This document shows, one piece after another, positions 42,439 through 53,758 of a stretch of 64,000 nucleotides of DNA. Source of the stretch: Lotus japonicus (taxonomy: Eukaryota; Streptophyta; Magnoliopsida; Fabales; Fabaceae); assembly GCF_012489685.1 (NCBI RefSeq), contig NC_080044.1:82694732-82758731 (forward strand), read 5' to 3'. Position 1 is the stretch's first letter, and each line of letters begins with the position of its first letter. The notes under the pieces were generated by a model. The model ran no database searches and was not told the DNA's origin. It saw nothing but the letters and a program-made list of their open reading frames with translations. The position numbers and the translations under genes are program-made.

Positions 42439-45400
42439 ATTTAACTCTCATGACACCCAAATCAAATTGGGAGATTTGGCGTCGCCTCCGTCGTTTGTTT
42501 GCCTCCGTCGTTTGTTTGTGTTTCTTTGTATTTAAATGCAGTTAATTAGTTTTGGTTTTTAATTTGTTACTTCTCCTCCTGTAACCATTTTGGTGTAAGA
42601 CATGTGTCATTCTTTGGAGACAATCTTGTTCGAGCTGGGAACACCCCTATTATGGTGGGGCTAACTCTTCCAGCAGGATTTTTTCCAAACACAAAAACAA
42701 TTAATCTGAATAATTTAAAATTATCTTAGATTGCAAAAAACAAAATTAAATTATAATAATATCTAAATATTATAAGATTCTAAATATGATTAAAGTCATT
42801 TAAAAAAATTGATTAATGGTATTATAAGATATATATTTTCAAATTCTAACGAGGAGGTAATTTTGGGTTTACAGTATTGGGTTTGGTTTGATCCAGAAAT
42901 AATAAATTTATGCAAGGTTATAACGGGCCTTTTGATGAAACAGTCCACTTACACAATCGGAAAAAAAGAGGTTCAATGGGCTGGCCAAGAAAATTGTATT
43001 GAATTTTCCTCTGTCTGACTGAATTTAGCATTTTTGTAGTTAGTGGTGGTATCTTACACATTCTGGCGGTTAAAGACAATCAAAAATAGCTTTAAGGAGC
43101 TTAGACTTTGCGGAGGCTGGAAACCGCCGCAAAGTGACGGAAAAACCCCCGCAAATTTTTGTAGGGGGTGATGAAAGGGAGATGATGGTCGCAACGACAT
43201 CCTATGGGGGAAATTAATGAGGGAAACCGATGTTGGTCATAGAAAAATGTGAGAAATCACATACTAAAACCTGAGAAAAAAAACTCACTTATTTAGATTG
43301 CAAAACCACCTTATGTGGAAGAGAATCCGTCTATCGCGAGGGAGAAACATCCATCTGGAAGAATGAGAAGTTTTTCTAAGTTTGTGCCTTCATTAGATGC
43401 ACAACGTCTCTGTGCCTAAACCCTAAACTTATCTTAGACTTTTTTTTTTCATGTAAATGATCTATATTATTATCTCTACAAATGATGTTATATTCAACTG
43501 AATGCCAAGTTGGGAAGCTTCTTTTAACTCCTAATTAATAGCAATCAATATCAATACCTTGACAAGATTTCTAAACTTGTCATCGATCATCATCGCCTTC
43601 AATACCAACACTTATGTTTATCACTTTATTGTGAGTTTCCCACTCAAAGTACTAGTTGCTCAATAGTTAATCTATAAAAAACTGTTTACCTCTTGGAAAA
43701 GTGATTTACCCTTCACTATTTTTCACCCTTTGTAGAACATGACATGAAGATGAAAACTATGTATCAAGTTTCTTATTATTCAGAAGGAATTAATTAAAAA
43801 CAAGAAGCTTCCCGCTTTATTCTTTTACACACATATATGCCAGGGCATAAGGAAGGTAACTACTGATCAAAGAAAGTTAGAATCTTTAGCTTTTTCCAAT
43901 AGCGCCACAATGCAAAACAAATGAACCAAGTGTAATCCTCCGTTGCTTTACACGCCTTTGTTTTAAATAACTTTTTAAAAAGGTACTATATAACATGCCA
44001 AAACTACATGTTTAGTCATTATTTAGTGTATTAAAGTGGTGCCTTTTAGTTAGGTAGTTCCTTCGTCAATTCAATTCCATTCTTCCCCTATATTCCTAAT
44101 TTCCTCTAGTTTAGTTGAATTGATTGAATTAGCAGCTAGGCCTAATTACACATCGCTTATCTTTTCACGACTAAATTTTGTGACTTTTAAAAACAATTAT
44201 CATGTATTTTCTATTACTTGATCTTATTCTGCATATTAGTCATGGCTAAATCCTACATTATTTTTCAGTGATGTTTTTTGGACAAACATCCATTCTCATA
44301 TGCAGATTACTGGTCTCTGACCGCTATAATCTGCATGTTTATTAACAGAAGTTGAAGACCTCGCCAAACTTTTGTTTTTTTACTTTGGCTTCATAAGGTT
44401 GGAATCTTCGATTGATAACATAATTATATTATCATCTACTTGTTCATTATTTTAATAAGTCCTTGCTTACACTTGCCTTTACTGTGCTATATTATACCAC
44501 TTTGTTCAGTGTAATCATATGTATACTTCCTTTATCAATTTATTAATAATACAAGCATTAGATAGGATATACAATGAATCATGTACATGACATAGATTTA
44601 TAATTGTCACGTTTTGGTATCGCATGTCCTGTATTTTGTTCGAGGAAAGAGAGACAAATAGCGTTTCATAATCAAGGTTTAGTAACAGGATTAATAAAGT
44701 AATCATGTTAAGTATTGCCAAGGATTAGATAGCTGAAAACAGAGTTCCTATATAGTGAACTCAAAAAGCTCTGGATGATGGAGGAGAAAGATAAAGTAAG
44801 AGAGAAGATTCTGGAGGGATTTCATGAACTTTTGTTTAATAAAAAGATCATGGTCCTATAATTGTTGGTACTTTATACAATTATCTAGTTCACCCTGTCT
44901 TTTTAATTAGTGACATGTTGGTCCTTTACTTCTTATAAAATACTAGAGTGATGATGATCCTTCTATACTCATTGCAAGATAAAAATTTGGCTCCATATAT
45001 TGATACTACCCGGCAATGGCATCAAGGTGATGTTATGCATCTACAAGGTTCAAGGGCTAAGACTGTAATATTTTTTTAGATTACATGAGAGACTATATCT
45101 ATAATTCAGGAGCAGAGTTCTTTGGGATCAGACTGTGTATTTTTTGGGTAAACTTAGCAGCTTAGGGTATTTGACTAGAATGGACGAGGTCAGAAAATGG
45201 GCGGAGTCACAAATGGGTTGATGGGGTGAAGCTTGAGGAAGACGGGTGGATGAAGCTAAAAAAAAGAACACTAAGCCTTAATGATTGTGGCATAGTTTCT
45301 CGTGAGCTTGTGGACTGGAATAGACAATTCGGGTTAAAGAGAATTAAGTGCGAGCCTAGCTTGTCAAGATGACTTGAAGATGTTGAGTTAATACTTCTAG

Positions 45401-46407
45401 AGCAGGCAACCTGAATTTTCACGTGTGACTTGAATCAAAACACGCGAATTGAACTACTTATTTGTACCATGTGCCTTGTTACAAAATTGTTAAAGCTTAG
45501 ATATCTTTATCTTTGAATATGTGAAAGGCACACTACCTCCCCAATCTGCACTTGGAGCCACATCATGAGGGGGCGGTTACGCATTTCATTGGGATTTCAA
45601 TGCATATAGGGGCGAATTGTAATGTGGTGTCCACACGATCACTTAAATACTAAAAGACTATGTTATGAATTCTCTCTTTATATTTAGCTTGGCGTCTCTT
45701 AAATTCACTTTATGAACGTGTACACTAATCCCTCCTCATGGATCAGATTATCATGACATTGTGTATTTTGGTTCAACAATATCTGTTTATTAAAATGAGA
45801 TGAAGAACTAGAATTCATTGGTTAACACCTGCACTAGCAAATAGCATCTGATGTAATTAGAGTGACACAAACAGGGTAAAGAAGAACAATCGATAGACCA
45901 ATAACTAGGTCATAAGTTGCCTATGATAACAAAATTGAGACATTGATTTGATAGAAATTTAACCATCCTTGTCTTAATCTAACTTTTTGGATGGAAAGTA
46001 AAGCTCGTCATTATGCTCTAACATAAAAAGTAAGCAAAAACTCTAATTATACCCATTAAATTAAAGGCTATAACATATCATGCTGCACTTTTCAAGTGTT
46101 CACTATTTGTACGCTGGAAAGTAAATAAGTGGACATAGAGAGAGTGGAACTGAGTATTTTCTCCTTATTGCAACCCGTTCTATAACTTGGGTCCAAGTTC
46201 AAGCAACTACTTGCATACACAACTTTCTATCTATACTTCACTGGCTTTCTTTATAAAAGAAAAACTTACAAAGATGAGAAAAAGAAGAATTTAATACAAA
46301 AAGGAAAGTTGAGACTGATACACTAGAGGAGTAGCAAAAGAGCCACTGAAACAAGTTATTTACCAGAGAACAAAAGTTCAATCCCAGTACTATTATGCAC
46401 ATATTGT
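42439..46407. other. Gene-free intergenic stretch, 4 kb
   Basis: AT-rich DNA with no splice-consistent gene. A short tandem 'cctccgtcgtttgtttg' doublet lies at about 42486-42518. Bases about 43085-43165 contain 'ggaaaccgccgcaaagtg' and 'acccccgcaaatttttgtag', reminiscent of CACTA subterminal sequence but without a complete end. The right edge probably holds the PDLP 3' UTR. Confidence 0.4.
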
Positions 46408-48796
46408 TCATGATTTTCCACCTGCATAGTTCAGAAAAGAAAACATTATAACCTGTAACATGATTAAAGACATTTACATGTACCACAAAACCATACCTCT
46501 CTGCTTTTCGCACACCTTGGACAAGAAGGAAAGAAAAACGATGATTAGAGCAACCCCAGCAATTAGTCCAATTAATATGGCCAGTGTCTTCTCAATCTCA
46601 TCGTCATTGTGATTGCTATCATCTAAATTGCAGAATTGATTAAGAAAATTAGACATCTCATGTTAATTAAGAAAGCTAGATACAATGAAATTATGTTCTG
46701 CTATGGTGATTTCTTATGCCCTGCATTTTGGCATTTTTTACATGTGCATGATTGCAATTAGATGTAATGTTTTCAGAATTTCTCTCAGCATATGAAAGGT
46801 TTTACTACCTCTGTTCCTTATTATAAGACCAATTTTGAGTGTTTTTCTTGTTCCTAAATATAAGTCCATTTACAATATCAATGAAGCATTAATGATTTTT
46901 TCTCAAAACTATCCTCATATTTATTTTACAAATTTATTACTTGTAACTACTTTTCTTAATCTAAGAGAATTGGGTAAAATTGACTTATAAATAGGAACGG
47001 AGGGAGTAATTATTTAATTTGCTGTTATAATTTTTACTTAAAATAAATTCCTTCAAAATTATTGAAGATACCAAGCTATTATCTTAAACATCACATCTAG
47101 AAAACAGAGATAATTTATCATCATATCTACCTTATTGTATATGCTATTTATATTTTGTTAATACTTTTCAGGGACGATGAAAAATGATGATATCATTTCA
47201 CGGATCATGATCACTCTTTTTCAACATAGGATTCTTCATTAAAATCAAAGGGTCGCATTCATTGTCAAATAGATGTTACTGGAATGTTTGTATATTTATT
47301 CAACCACAAAAGGGAACCAAAATATAATAGACAAAGCAATTTTTTCCCTTATCTCCTTTTTCCCTTTTATATCTCCTCGTTTGTTGAGCAAAAAGATAAC
47401 TTTTTACTAAAGAATGGATAGTGGAAGCATAATTGAAAATTCATATGCACAACTTCTTAATCAGCAAAATTTGAGTAAGAAATTTGCTTTGTGTAAATTT
47501 TTTTTTTGACAGCATAAATAAAAAATTATCGGTGAAACATACAAGTTCTAGCAACATCCTTTAGAGATATATTATTGCATTGCAATAGTTATGAAAGTTG
47601 TGTGTCTAAAAGCTGTCACGTGAAATGTATATATGTATGTATGATCATTTAAATAAAAAAGTTTTGAACATAATTCTCATTTTTCATGCCTACTTCCATA
47701 CCCTTGTCACATGGGGAGTCACAGCTTGTAAGCAAAAGTTCAAAACAAAGCAAAGTCATTTCTTACTAATTTATTAATGATAAAAAGCTTCATGCAGGGT
47801 TATTAGTTGTAAATTATTTTCACACAAGTACCCAATAAAGTCATAAATTTATTTTTATTTTAATTAAAGTGTAAAAAAATGTAATCATTATCCTATGAGG
47901 CATAATGTAATTGGATATAGTACAGATTCATTAATCTCTTAATTAATTACTACTACTATCTATAAGAAATTAAAGGATTAGTAATGCACAAGCAAATAGT
48001 ACCATGACCGAAAGTCATAAAATGTCATAAAGCACCGCCGCGTACGGCGGAGGAGGAACCGCTTACCGTCACTGTGGCGCGAGTGATCCCCACCTTCGGA
48101 GTAGCGCGCGTAGCACTTTGCCAAGTACATCTCCCCCCATGTGGAGGCCCCACACTCAGTTTTCAACCGTTGGATCGACTCAGAGAGACAATCCTGGCAC
48201 TCGGAGGGACTCAAATCCCCGGTGCACTGCGCCGCACCCTGAAAATCCCCATAGGCGCTGATCCTCCACGTCCTGTAAACCCCATCCGACGTCTGTAAAT
48301 ACGCCAGCACAGCATCCCTCCGGGTCAACGCATCAGAAGTCAACCCAATCGACGGTCCACATTTCTTCACAACCATAGTCTTGTCCTCCACCCCAAGAAA
48401 CTTAACGTTGTCGTACTTGACGAAACACCCCTCCAGCTGCAACGCGCCGCCGCGCACGGCGGAGCAGAGGGTGCCGAGTTGGCTTACCGCGCGCGCCACG
48501 CAGTGGTAGCACTGGTCGTTGTTGAGGTCCCCACGGCACTGGTAGAGGCCGTAGAGGGTGTCGCCGGAGCCGGCGGTGGCCGGGACGGTGAAGTTGTTGT
48601 AGTTGGTGAAGGAGGCTGAGTTGACGAGGGAGGTGAGGAGCGAGTTGACACCGGTTTCGTAGACGGGGTCGGAAACCGGCGTGTTCTTGGGCTGAGAGCA
48701 ACCGCCGAAGATGAAAGTGTCTATTGATGATGAAGTTGAAGGGGTTGTGATGGCTGAGAGTGTGAGAATGAAGAGGAGACGAAGAAGAAGAACCAT
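46408..48796 (-). CDS. PDLP6: Plasmodesmata-located protein, PDLP6-like, two DUF26 domains (289 residues)
   Basis: The model is complement(join(46408..46421,46497..46622,48067..48796)), 289 residues. The last exon is only 14 bases, but its splice sites and phase fit (CEKQRGGKS). A signal peptide (MVLLLRLLFILTLSAITTPS) is followed by two DUF26/Gnk2 domains. Their C-x8-C-x2-C signatures are CRGDLNNDQCYHC (87-99) and CTGDLSPSECQDC (191-203). A single membrane span lies at about 257-278 (LAILIGLIAGVALIIVFLSF), then a short cytoplasmic tail. There is no kinase domain, which separates PDLPs from cysteine-rich receptor kinases. PDLPs sit in the plasmodesmal plasma membrane and raise callose, reducing cell-to-cell flow. 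The coding sequence is strikingly GC-rich against its flanks. The neighbouring beta-1,3-glucanase acts in the opposite direction on callose. Confidence 0.93.
46805..47006. mobile_element. Stowaway-like MITE in the PDLP intron, 202 bp
   Basis: The left end 'ctacctctgttccttattat' and the inverse right end 'ctccctccgttcctatttat' match over about 25 bases, and TA flanks both sides (46803-46804 and 47007-47008). The 'CTCCCTCCGTTCC' end is the classic Stowaway (Tc1/mariner) form in plants. It lies in the first PDLP intron. Confidence 0.88.
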
Positions 48797-49932
48797 GTTT
48801 GTGGTTGTTTTGTGAAAGTGTGTGTGTGTGAGTATGATGAGATAGTGAAATATGAATGATTCTGAGGAAGGTTTTGATTTGATGATGTGAGAAAATTATA
48901 TTGAATGATTCTGATGATGGATGTATAGCATGCACTAGCAGGTGACAAATTAAAGTTGTTTGTTGTTGTGTGAATTTGGGAGAATGTGTTGTAGTGATGG
49001 TTGCTTTGAGGAGAATTTACGTAAGGGAGTCAGGAAGGAAGTGAGGAAGTTGAGGTAAGGAGAAGAGTGTATGATTGTGGGAACAATTCAAAAGCAGAGT
49101 GGATGGATGAATTGCTACTATATATGGTTAAAGTTATGCTACCTTAATAGTATAAATGTATAATGTGACTAGCTACCTCTACACAATATCTTTTTCCTTA
49201 TTATGCATTCTTAAAAAGAGAAATAATATTGTTCCTATTGTTAATTGTGCTCACTCTTTTGTATTAAGTTGTATGTGAAAATTCAAAATAATCTAGTTAG
49301 GAAAGTTAGTACTCTGACCAAAATGTAGATGTTCTGAGTCAAATTGTTCTTATTGTAATTGTGGACACTATTTTGCTTTCAACTTTTGTGGACACTATTT
49401 TGCTTTCAACTTTTGGGGATGGGGTTTGGGTTGAGTTAATTGGTAGTGTTGTACTGAAGGAACTAATTAAACAAAAAGTTGAAGTCAAAAAATGGTTAAG
49501 GGGGCTGGTGATGGTTGACTACAAAGGCATCTAAAGAAAGGTGAGAAATGGGGTCCGGTTTATACCTACTACTACTACGACAACTGCGTCATTAGGTGGA
49601 AAGCCACCCTTAAACAGTTACTACGATCAAGGTTATGTAATTGCACTACTTCCATTCCATCATGATGCTTGATTTTTGAACTCAATTGAGATTGATGAAA
49701 CCTTCAAATTCAAAATCATGATATTGTAGCCGCAACTCATGATTTATAAGTTAAAACCTTCACAACTATTATGTTGAAGCGGAAACCACGAGTGAGGTAT
49801 TAGATGTTCACTCGTCCCTAATTATGAGGTCGGAAATAAAACATATTTCGTGACCATCCGTTTCAGGAGTATTTGTGTCCAAAAGATTAATCACATGTTG
49901 ATCGCAAGGGTTAAAAATGATTGTTTAAACTT
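48797..49932. other. PDLP 5' flank, no gene seen
   Basis: This is the promoter side of the minus-strand PDLP gene. A (GT)n stretch near 48818-48830 would lie in the leader. A 34-bp tandem duplication ('gtggacactattttgctttc' plus 'aacttttg') occurs at about 49361-49414. No other structure was found. Confidence 0.45.
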
Positions 49933-50240
49933 GTTAGAATATAATATAAAATTGTTAATGTGGTTCTTACCCAATAGGTTAAGCTTTTGAGATAAGTAGT
50001 TGCTTGAAATGGTATCAGAGTCTCTATGACCCAGAGGTCTAGAGTTCGATATTTGCTTCCCTCACTTTCTAATTAAAAAGTAAAATTTAATTAAGTAAAT
50101 GGTTGGTGGGCTTGTGTATTTATTCATGCTTCAAGCCCAAAGAGCTCTTACGTGAGAGAGCGTGTTAGAATATAAAATAAAACCGTTAATATAGCTTTTA
50201 TCCAATAACTTAAGTTTTTGGAATAAGTGGTTGCTTGACA
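49933..50240 (+). mobile_element. TRIM (terminal-repeat retrotransposon in miniature), 308 bp
   Basis: Two 78-bp direct repeats, 49933-50010 and 50163-50240, begin 'tgttagaatataa' and end 'agttgcttgaaa' / 'ggttgcttgaca'. The first is followed directly by 'tggtatcagagtc', a methionine-initiator tRNA primer binding site. The second is preceded by a purine tract 'gtgagagagcg'. An exact 5-bp target duplication AAACT flanks the unit (49928-49932 and 50241-50245). There is no coding capacity. This is a complete small LTR element. Confidence 0.93.
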
Positions 50241-50245
50241 AAACT

Positions 50246-53200
50246 ACTAAATTAAAAGTTTAATTTTTAGAAAATACACCCATAGAAGCGGCCTTTTACA
50301 ACATTTTGTGTAAAAAAAATTGCCTCAATAGAAAATAGTCAAAATACACATGCTTAAGAAGAAAACTTATTACTACTCTGTTTTTTTTTAAAAGAGGAAT
50401 GCAACTACTCTGTTTCATCATTCAAAATAGTACTACTAATTCTTCTTTATATTGTTATTTGATGACCATAGTAAAAGTGCCACGTTGTTGGATCTTGACA
50501 CTACAAAATTGGAAATGTTGCTATCAATTTGATACTAAACTAAAATCACAAAAAAAAAGACATTTAACTAATAATTTATTTTTTGGGGAAAAAACTATAC
50601 CACTTAGCTAGAGTAGATGGATCCTTTGTGTAAAGTGAAGCTGTTATCTAAGTGTCCATCGCAATCATCTATACAGACCACTGTTTTGTGTGAAGTTCTT
50701 GGTCATTCGATTTTCTTAATTTTGGGATGATAATAGATAATAAAAAAACTGCACTTTTCTCTGTGATTATATTCGGCTATTGACAGAAACAGTTTGTTTG
50801 AACATGACTAACCTAGTTGTGAAGGACCTAGCCTCTTAGGCATATCTGACAAATTTCCTTTAATTTCCTCTCCATCTTCCTTTTCTCTTAATAATTTCTT
50901 GGAAGTTAGGGCAGGAGTAGCTAATGTTAATTAAAAGATATTTAATTGACTTCAAAAAGATTAATTAAACCTGAGTAAGTATTATGGTGTGTGAGATTAT
51001 ATGAAGATGAAGCCGGTGATGGAGAAGGCGTACTATATTTCACCTTAGGTGGAAACTTGGTAGGAGGCACGGTAGATTCATGGTGTATCATATCCACCGA
51101 AGCCTATTGAGGCAAGTTTGCCTAACATAATATTTTAAGTGACGCCCTTCAAGTAATTGACTCAGCATACACGATTTTACTAAGGAGAATATTAACAATC
51201 TCTTCAAATGAGTATCTCATAATATTATTTGTGTCATTCCCACTCGTTGATACGTAATTATCATCAAATATCCCTGATAAGTCATAATATTTCAAATAAC
51301 AATAATCAGAAGCATTTAACTGATGTACAAACCACACAAAAAAATGGCATCAAACAATTCATCATGGAGAGATCACAGAACTGCCTCAATACTAAGAACT
51401 TCATTAACTTCAATTAAGTGACATCAATGTTGCGGCAATGGTAATTCAAGTGGTTGATCAAAACGTTGTAGGTATTTGCAGCGTTTTCCCAACTGCCGCC
51501 GAAATACATTTGTAGCGGTTCGAACTGCTGCCAATTGCTAAAAAATTGCAGCAAAGTCAATTTTTATTGTAGTGCTTAGAGAGTCAATTATGTAAGAAGA
51601 TAACAGAAATGCTGCATGTACCTCTGAACTTTGCTTTTTTCCTAATAAAAGAACAAATAGGCGTACATAATAAGGAAATAGACATTGTACAACCAAAATA
51701 GTTAATTAGTTTAAAGAATTATAGTTGCAAATTTACAGGATCTGCATCATTAGGGAAAGAAGTGGAGTGAGTTTTATTCAATTAAAGAGTGTATCCAAAT
51801 ATGAATGTATAAGTGAGCAATTGTAAAAATTGGTAAAACAATTAATAAGAAGTTAACATCTCACCATCGCAATTTCTAGCTGGCAACTCTAATTCCCCAT
51901 CACCTGGGCCATGGTGACACCTCGTGAATGATCACGAAAATTATTTGAGGTAGATGGAGATATTTACTTTACTATTGATTTTTTTTGTTTTTTTGACACA
52001 GAGCATGTATTATTAGACTATTTATCTCGCAACAAATTAAGTTTATGATGATTCTGAAAACATCTCAATCATGACATCCTTTTATTGAATAAGAATCTAT
52101 AGGCTTTGCAATTGATTGATGTTTACTAACTAAGGAGTGACACAAATTGATCCTGGATGGATATGATATTGTTAATTGAGTTAATTCTAGCTGGCAAAAA
52201 AACATGTCCTTTTTTTTCTTTGACGGCAAAACAGCAAATCATTTTTAAATAAATATGAAGGTAAAAAACTTATTTAGTCAGTTCTTATTATGCTGATTGT
52301 GAGACGATAAATTAATCTCATGACTGATTGTGAGATACTTTTATTATGATGAAAAATAAATATAAAATTGACTAATGCATGAGGCATTGCAAAAAGGAAA
52401 GTCATCAAGTTTCTTACGAGTAACAACTATTACGTTCATTTTTGGACTTTTACAAGCATTTTAACCTAAGAGTGAATGGAACTCTGCATAATGTTAATTA
52501 GGGTTAGACAAAGACATTTCTCCATCCATCTATGTACGCTATAGTGAGAAGCTTCGTAGCTATAATTGTTTTCCACAAAAGCCTCAATAGTCAATTCAAA
52601 GCCAAACTTGGTATTCAAAGCAAATGAAGTTGATTGATGAAGATTTAAGTAACACAAAGACTGACTAAAATTGACTACCATTTATAAAATTAAATTTCAC
52701 ACACCTGCGGAAGGACGAAGCCATTACAAATCCAGCTATTTGGTCTTCAAGCATGTGATGTGCTTTTGAAAATTATATGGCGTACTGACTAATTTGGTTA
52801 TGTCGTTCAACAACAATATACTAGGAATACATAAAAAGGAGAGAAGACTTTTTTTCCTGAAATATTTGTGACGAGAACCTTCACATTCTAATACGGTTAG
52901 TACTCTTAATATTCACAAAATTCAAACTCAATATTTTACTTAAAAAGAAATCAAATATATATAAACCAACCATATGTTGGAACGAGGGAAGACTCTTAAT
53001 TTATGCATATAATACATGTTTTTGTTATATGTGCACTATTACTAAATACATGTGTTCAGGCCGACCCAAATGATCATAAGACTAATATCATTTTAGACGA
53101 CCCAAATGACTCACAATCGAGTGAACGTTGTGTTGGTGTCAAAACGGTCAAAAGCAAGATTTGTTTCGTATGATAGTTAGCCGAACAAAATTTAACCGGA

Positions 53201-53420
53201 ACAATCAATAATATGAAGGATATGCCCAAACATGACCACTAACTTAAGAGTCATTCACGATGTCACTAAGGTTAAGTAGTGTTTTAACAACACTTCATAC
53301 TAAATTCTATAAGTACAAATTTAATCGTTTAATTACGTATACATATGACCCATTTTACTTTTAAATATACTTACTTTGAGTTTCTCTCTTTAATATATGA
53401 GCTGACTTGAATATTATAGT
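50246..53420. other. Gene-poor intergenic stretch
   Basis: No gene was recognised. Bases about 51470-51575 carry GCCGC/GCAGC-rich sequence ending in 'tcaatttttattgtagtg', which resembles the terminus of a CACTA element. The partner end with a matching 3-bp duplication was not found. Confidence 0.4.
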
Positions 53421-53424
53421 ATCT

Positions 53425-53758
53425 TTTATAAATACATTCTCCATCGTGCCCAACTGCAGACATTCCTCACACCACCGCATATTCTACCTACATTCATCAC
53501 ACTTGGACCAGTGGTATTCAGAACTTTTTTTTTTTGCATAGCACAATAATTCAGAACTCTATTTTTTGAAGAACAAGAGTATGTGTGGGTAAAATTGAGA
53601 TAAACAAAAAATAATAATTTTAAACTGAAAAAAGACACTGTTTTATGTATTTTAGTACCATTAGAAGTTAAGGACGACAAAAAGTCACATACACGAGCAT
53701 ACCCTACAGCCAAAGGGAATGAGAGAAGAAGAAACAGTAAAACAGAGGTCACCTTCAA
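53425..53758 (-). pseudogene. Possible relic of a GASA/snakin-type secreted peptide gene
   Basis: The start at 53758 opens a clear signal peptide (MKVTSVLLFLLLSFPLAV, then G), followed by a GT donor candidate at 53702. About 200 bases downstream, one frame reads WSKCDECR, a stop, then MRWCEECLQLGTMENVF. This recalls the cysteine-rich end of GASA proteins (CCEEC.CVPSGTYGNK). Most of the twelve cysteines are missing and stops intervene. I infer a decayed gene. The match is weak and could be chance, but the signal peptide is good. Confidence 0.3.

Noticed and set aside
48074..48298. Plus-strand frame opposite the PDLP first exon
   Set aside because: Antisense shadow of the GC-rich DUF26 coding sequence.
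49981..50060. tRNA-like or copia primer-site signal 'tggtatcagagtc'
   Set aside because: Not an independent tRNA or copia element. It is the primer binding site of the 308-bp TRIM, which has its own repeats and target duplication.
50500..51575. CACTA element from 'cactacaaaattgg' to 'tttttattgtagtg'
   Set aside because: The two ends do not match beyond CACTACAA, and the flanking three bases (tga and ctt) differ.
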